Of a stretch of DNA of 7,287 bases, positions 6,260 through 7,287 are shown piece by piece. The DNA is from an uncultured Treponema sp. Its GTDB lineage: Bacteria > Spirochaetota > Spirochaetia > Treponematales > Treponemataceae. The notes beneath the pieces were generated by a model. That model saw nothing but the letters and a program-made list of their open reading frames with translations. It made no database searches and had not been told where the DNA came from. The DNA lies in assembly GCA_946403565.1 (NCBI GenBank), contig CAMJAJ010000055.1, positions 1 to 7,287 on the forward strand, given 5' to 3'. Within the stretch, counting starts at the first letter, position 1, and the number at the start of each line of letters is the position of its first letter. The translations under genes and the position numbers were made by a program.

Positions 6260-6388
6260 AACGACCCCTTCCCTCTTTTTTACTTTTAGTCTATACTTAG
6301 TCCATACTATAGAACACTAGAACCATAGATATAGTATCGTCACAATGGGCAACGTTACCAATATCTCTCTTATTCTAACAGCTTTTTA
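6260..6388. promoter_or_regulatory. AT-rich divergent intergenic region with direct and inverted repeats
   Basis: This 129-bp region separates the minus-strand PilZ operon from the plus-strand protease gene and must hold promoters for both. It is much more AT-rich than the flanking genes. TTAGTCTATAC (6286-6296) is followed directly by TTAGTCCATAC (6297-6307), a tandem 11-bp repeat matching at 10 positions. ATACTATA (6304-6311) and TATAGTAT (6330-6337) form an inverted repeat with an 18-bp centre. Several -10-like hexamers are present (TATAGT on either strand, TATTCT at 6371 on the plus strand), but none has a convincing -35 partner, so I do not assign a start site. The repeats could be a regulator-binding site at the shared promoter. 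Confidence 0.4.
6265..6270 (-). promoter_or_regulatory. Ribosome-binding site fixing the TTG start of the PilZ gene
   Basis: The minus strand reads AAGGGG, five nucleotides, then TTG. It is the only purine-rich site placed correctly for a start that retains the membrane helix, and supports a rare TTG initiation codon. Confidence 0.65.
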
Positions 6389-7066
6389 ATGAAATTGAAA
6401 TATCTTTCTGCGGAATTTCTGCTAATTTTTGTATTTTTGGCCCTGCCGCCGCTCTTCGTAGGCCCGTCGGCCTCGATTCCGGCGGCCCCCCGCCTCAGCT
6501 GGGCCGGTGTGGAGGCGCTTGTCATAGCGATCCTGCTGAGCATACAGCTGAGAAAGGAGCTGGGCCGCAGCCGCTGCCATCCGCTGCGCGCCATATCCAT
6601 CGCGACGGTGACATTCGGCATGCTCATGCTGGCCTATGCGCTCGTGGGCCTCGGCAGTTTCGCCGCGGCAAGGCTGCTCGGTACGGAAGGGCCAGAGGCA
6701 GGCGCACGGGCCGTGGAGGGCTGGCTCCCCTGGCTCCAGGCAACGGCGGCCCTGGCCAGCGGGGCCTTCTCCGAAGAGACCCTGTACCGGGCCTTCCTGC
6801 CGGAGATTCCCCTCCTCCTGCTCTCCCGGACGGGGAACGGCTTCCTTTCCAGGCACAGGAGGCAGGCCGCAGCCGCCGTGGAGGCCCTCTGCGTGCTCGT
6901 CTTCGCCTTCTCGCACCGCTACCTGGGGGCTGCGGCCGTGGCGAACGCCATCCTCTGCGGGACCGTCCTCAGGACCTGCTACCGGAAGAGCGGCGGCGTC
7001 CTGTGCGGAACGGCAGCCCACTTCTGCTACAACATGACGCTCCTGCTCTTCGCCAGCCTGGCCTAG
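6389..7066 (+). CDS. CPBP (CAAX protease/Abi) family intramembrane metalloprotease
   Basis: A 225-residue polytopic membrane protein. Hydrophobic segments lie at about 7-24, 40-54, 69-94, 116-126, 163-174 and 180-196. All three signature motifs of the CPBP family (bacterial relatives of the Rce1 CAAX protease) are present: EExxxR as E129-E130-T-L-Y-R134, FxxxH as F172-A-F-S-H176, and HxxxN as H211-F-C-Y-N215. These residues form the metal site in the membrane, so the protein looks catalytically intact. Substrates of bacterial members are mostly unknown; roles in bacteriocin immunity or maturation and in membrane signalling are known for some relatives. The ATG at 6389 has no Shine-Dalgarno (the preceding sequence is AGCTTTTTA), and the first 50 bases are AT-rich, unlike the rest of the gene. 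It stands alone on the plus strand, divergent from the PilZ operon and convergent with the GH130 gene. Confidence 0.88.
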   Translation: MKLKYLSAEFLLIFVFLALPPLFVGPSASIPAAPRLSWAGVEALVIAILLSIQLRKELGRSRCHPLRAISIATVTFGMLMLAYALVGLGSFAAARLLGTEGPEAGARAVEGWLPWLQATAALASGAFSEETLYRAFLPEIPLLLLSRTGNGFLSRHRRQAAAAVEALCVLVFAFSHRYLGAAAVANAILCGTVLRTCYRKSGGVLCGTAAHFCYNMTLLLFASLA

Positions 7067-7143
7067 AGGCGGACGCCAAGGGGCCGCCCCTAGGAGCCGG
7101 CTCCCCGCCTCGAGCAGCGGCAGGTCAGGAGGCAGCCCCGGCC
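7067..7143. terminator. Convergent intergenic region with stacked GC palindromes
   Basis: Between two converging genes lie AGGGG-CCG-CCCCT (7079-7091) and the perfect palindrome GGAGCCGGCTCC (7093-7104), both enclosed by AGGCGG (7067-7072) and CCGCCT (7105-7110). These could fold as a hairpin array in either transcript and may help terminate both genes. No T run follows on either strand, so a classical intrinsic terminator is not supported. Confidence 0.35.
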
Positions 7144-7287
7144 TTAGAAGCGGCCCTCGTCCGCGTCCAGACCGACAAGCTCGCTGTTGTCCTTGATGTA
7201 CTTCACGATCTCATCCAGCTGGCAGAAACCCAGGGCAACCACGGTGTCCGCCGCCCCGTAGTACACGGCGATGCGGCCCGTCGCCTG
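7144..7287 (-). CDS. GH130 glycoside phosphorylase, C-terminal end (partial)
   Basis: A minus-strand frame of 47 codons enters from the right edge and ends at TAA (7146-7144). It reads GRIAVYYGAADTVVALGF, followed by a helix CQLDEIVKYIKDNSE and a short acidic tail. The segment YYGAADTVVALG is the characteristic last beta-strand of the five-bladed propeller in GH130 enzymes, which phosphorolyse beta-mannosides such as 4-O-mannosylglucose or beta-1,4-mannooligosaccharides; the trailing helix after it is also typical. The catalytic and phosphate-binding residues lie upstream, outside the window, so subfamily and activity cannot be decided. Related beta-propeller glycosidases share parts of this motif, but GH130 is the best fit. 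Confidence 0.8.
   Translation of the reverse strand, partial: QATGRIAVYYGAADTVVALGFCQLDEIVKYIKDNSELVGLDADEGRF

Noticed and set aside
4988..6289. Plus-strand open frame of 433 codons
   Set aside because: It lies antisense to the PilZ gene, with the same low-information composition, and ends in the AT-rich promoter region.

Overview
This GC-rich window (third codon positions are mostly G or C) comes from a bacterium with tightly packed genes. It holds seven supported protein genes, one of them cut by the right edge, plus a short repeat-bearing stretch at the left edge. The gene set points to an anaerobic bacterium: an Mrp-type ATPase with extra N-terminal cysteines, a cysteine-rich COG2509-type flavoprotein, a membrane-anchored YcgR-like PilZ protein and a GH130 phosphorylase. 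I lean weakly towards a spirochaete such as Treponema, where membrane PilZ proteins and such gene sets occur, but nothing here proves the taxon. There is no rRNA, tRNA, CRISPR array, transposase or phage gene.

Layout from the left. Positions 1-119 carry an imperfect tandem repeat (33-bp step, 66-bp higher-order period). It is open on the minus strand as a possible start of a repeat protein (1-114). Then, all on the minus strand, come mrp (143-1006) and a COG2509-type FAD-dependent dehydrogenase (1086-2465). Each has its own promoter-like sequence; the flavoprotein's perfect TATAAT lies so close to the ATG that a leaderless mRNA is likely. A GC-rich hairpin at 2515-2559 separates this pair from a three-gene minus-strand unit transcribed from 6259 towards 2629: PilZ protein, then an exported HEAT-like helical-repeat protein, then a short ComEC/Rec2 channel protein without the metallo-beta-lactamase domain.

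An AT-rich divergent intergenic region (6260-6388) with small direct and inverted repeats separates this operon from a plus-strand CPBP/Abi-type intramembrane protease (6389-7066). A short convergent region with stacked GC palindromes (7067-7143) follows. The window ends in the C-terminus of a GH130 mannoside phosphorylase-like enzyme on the minus strand (7144-7287).

The most interesting points are the co-transcription of a probable c-di-GMP receptor, a periplasmic HEAT-like protein and a lactamase-less ComEC; the repeat at the left edge; and the TATAAT-to-ATG arrangement of the flavoprotein gene. I see no convincing wholly new system.
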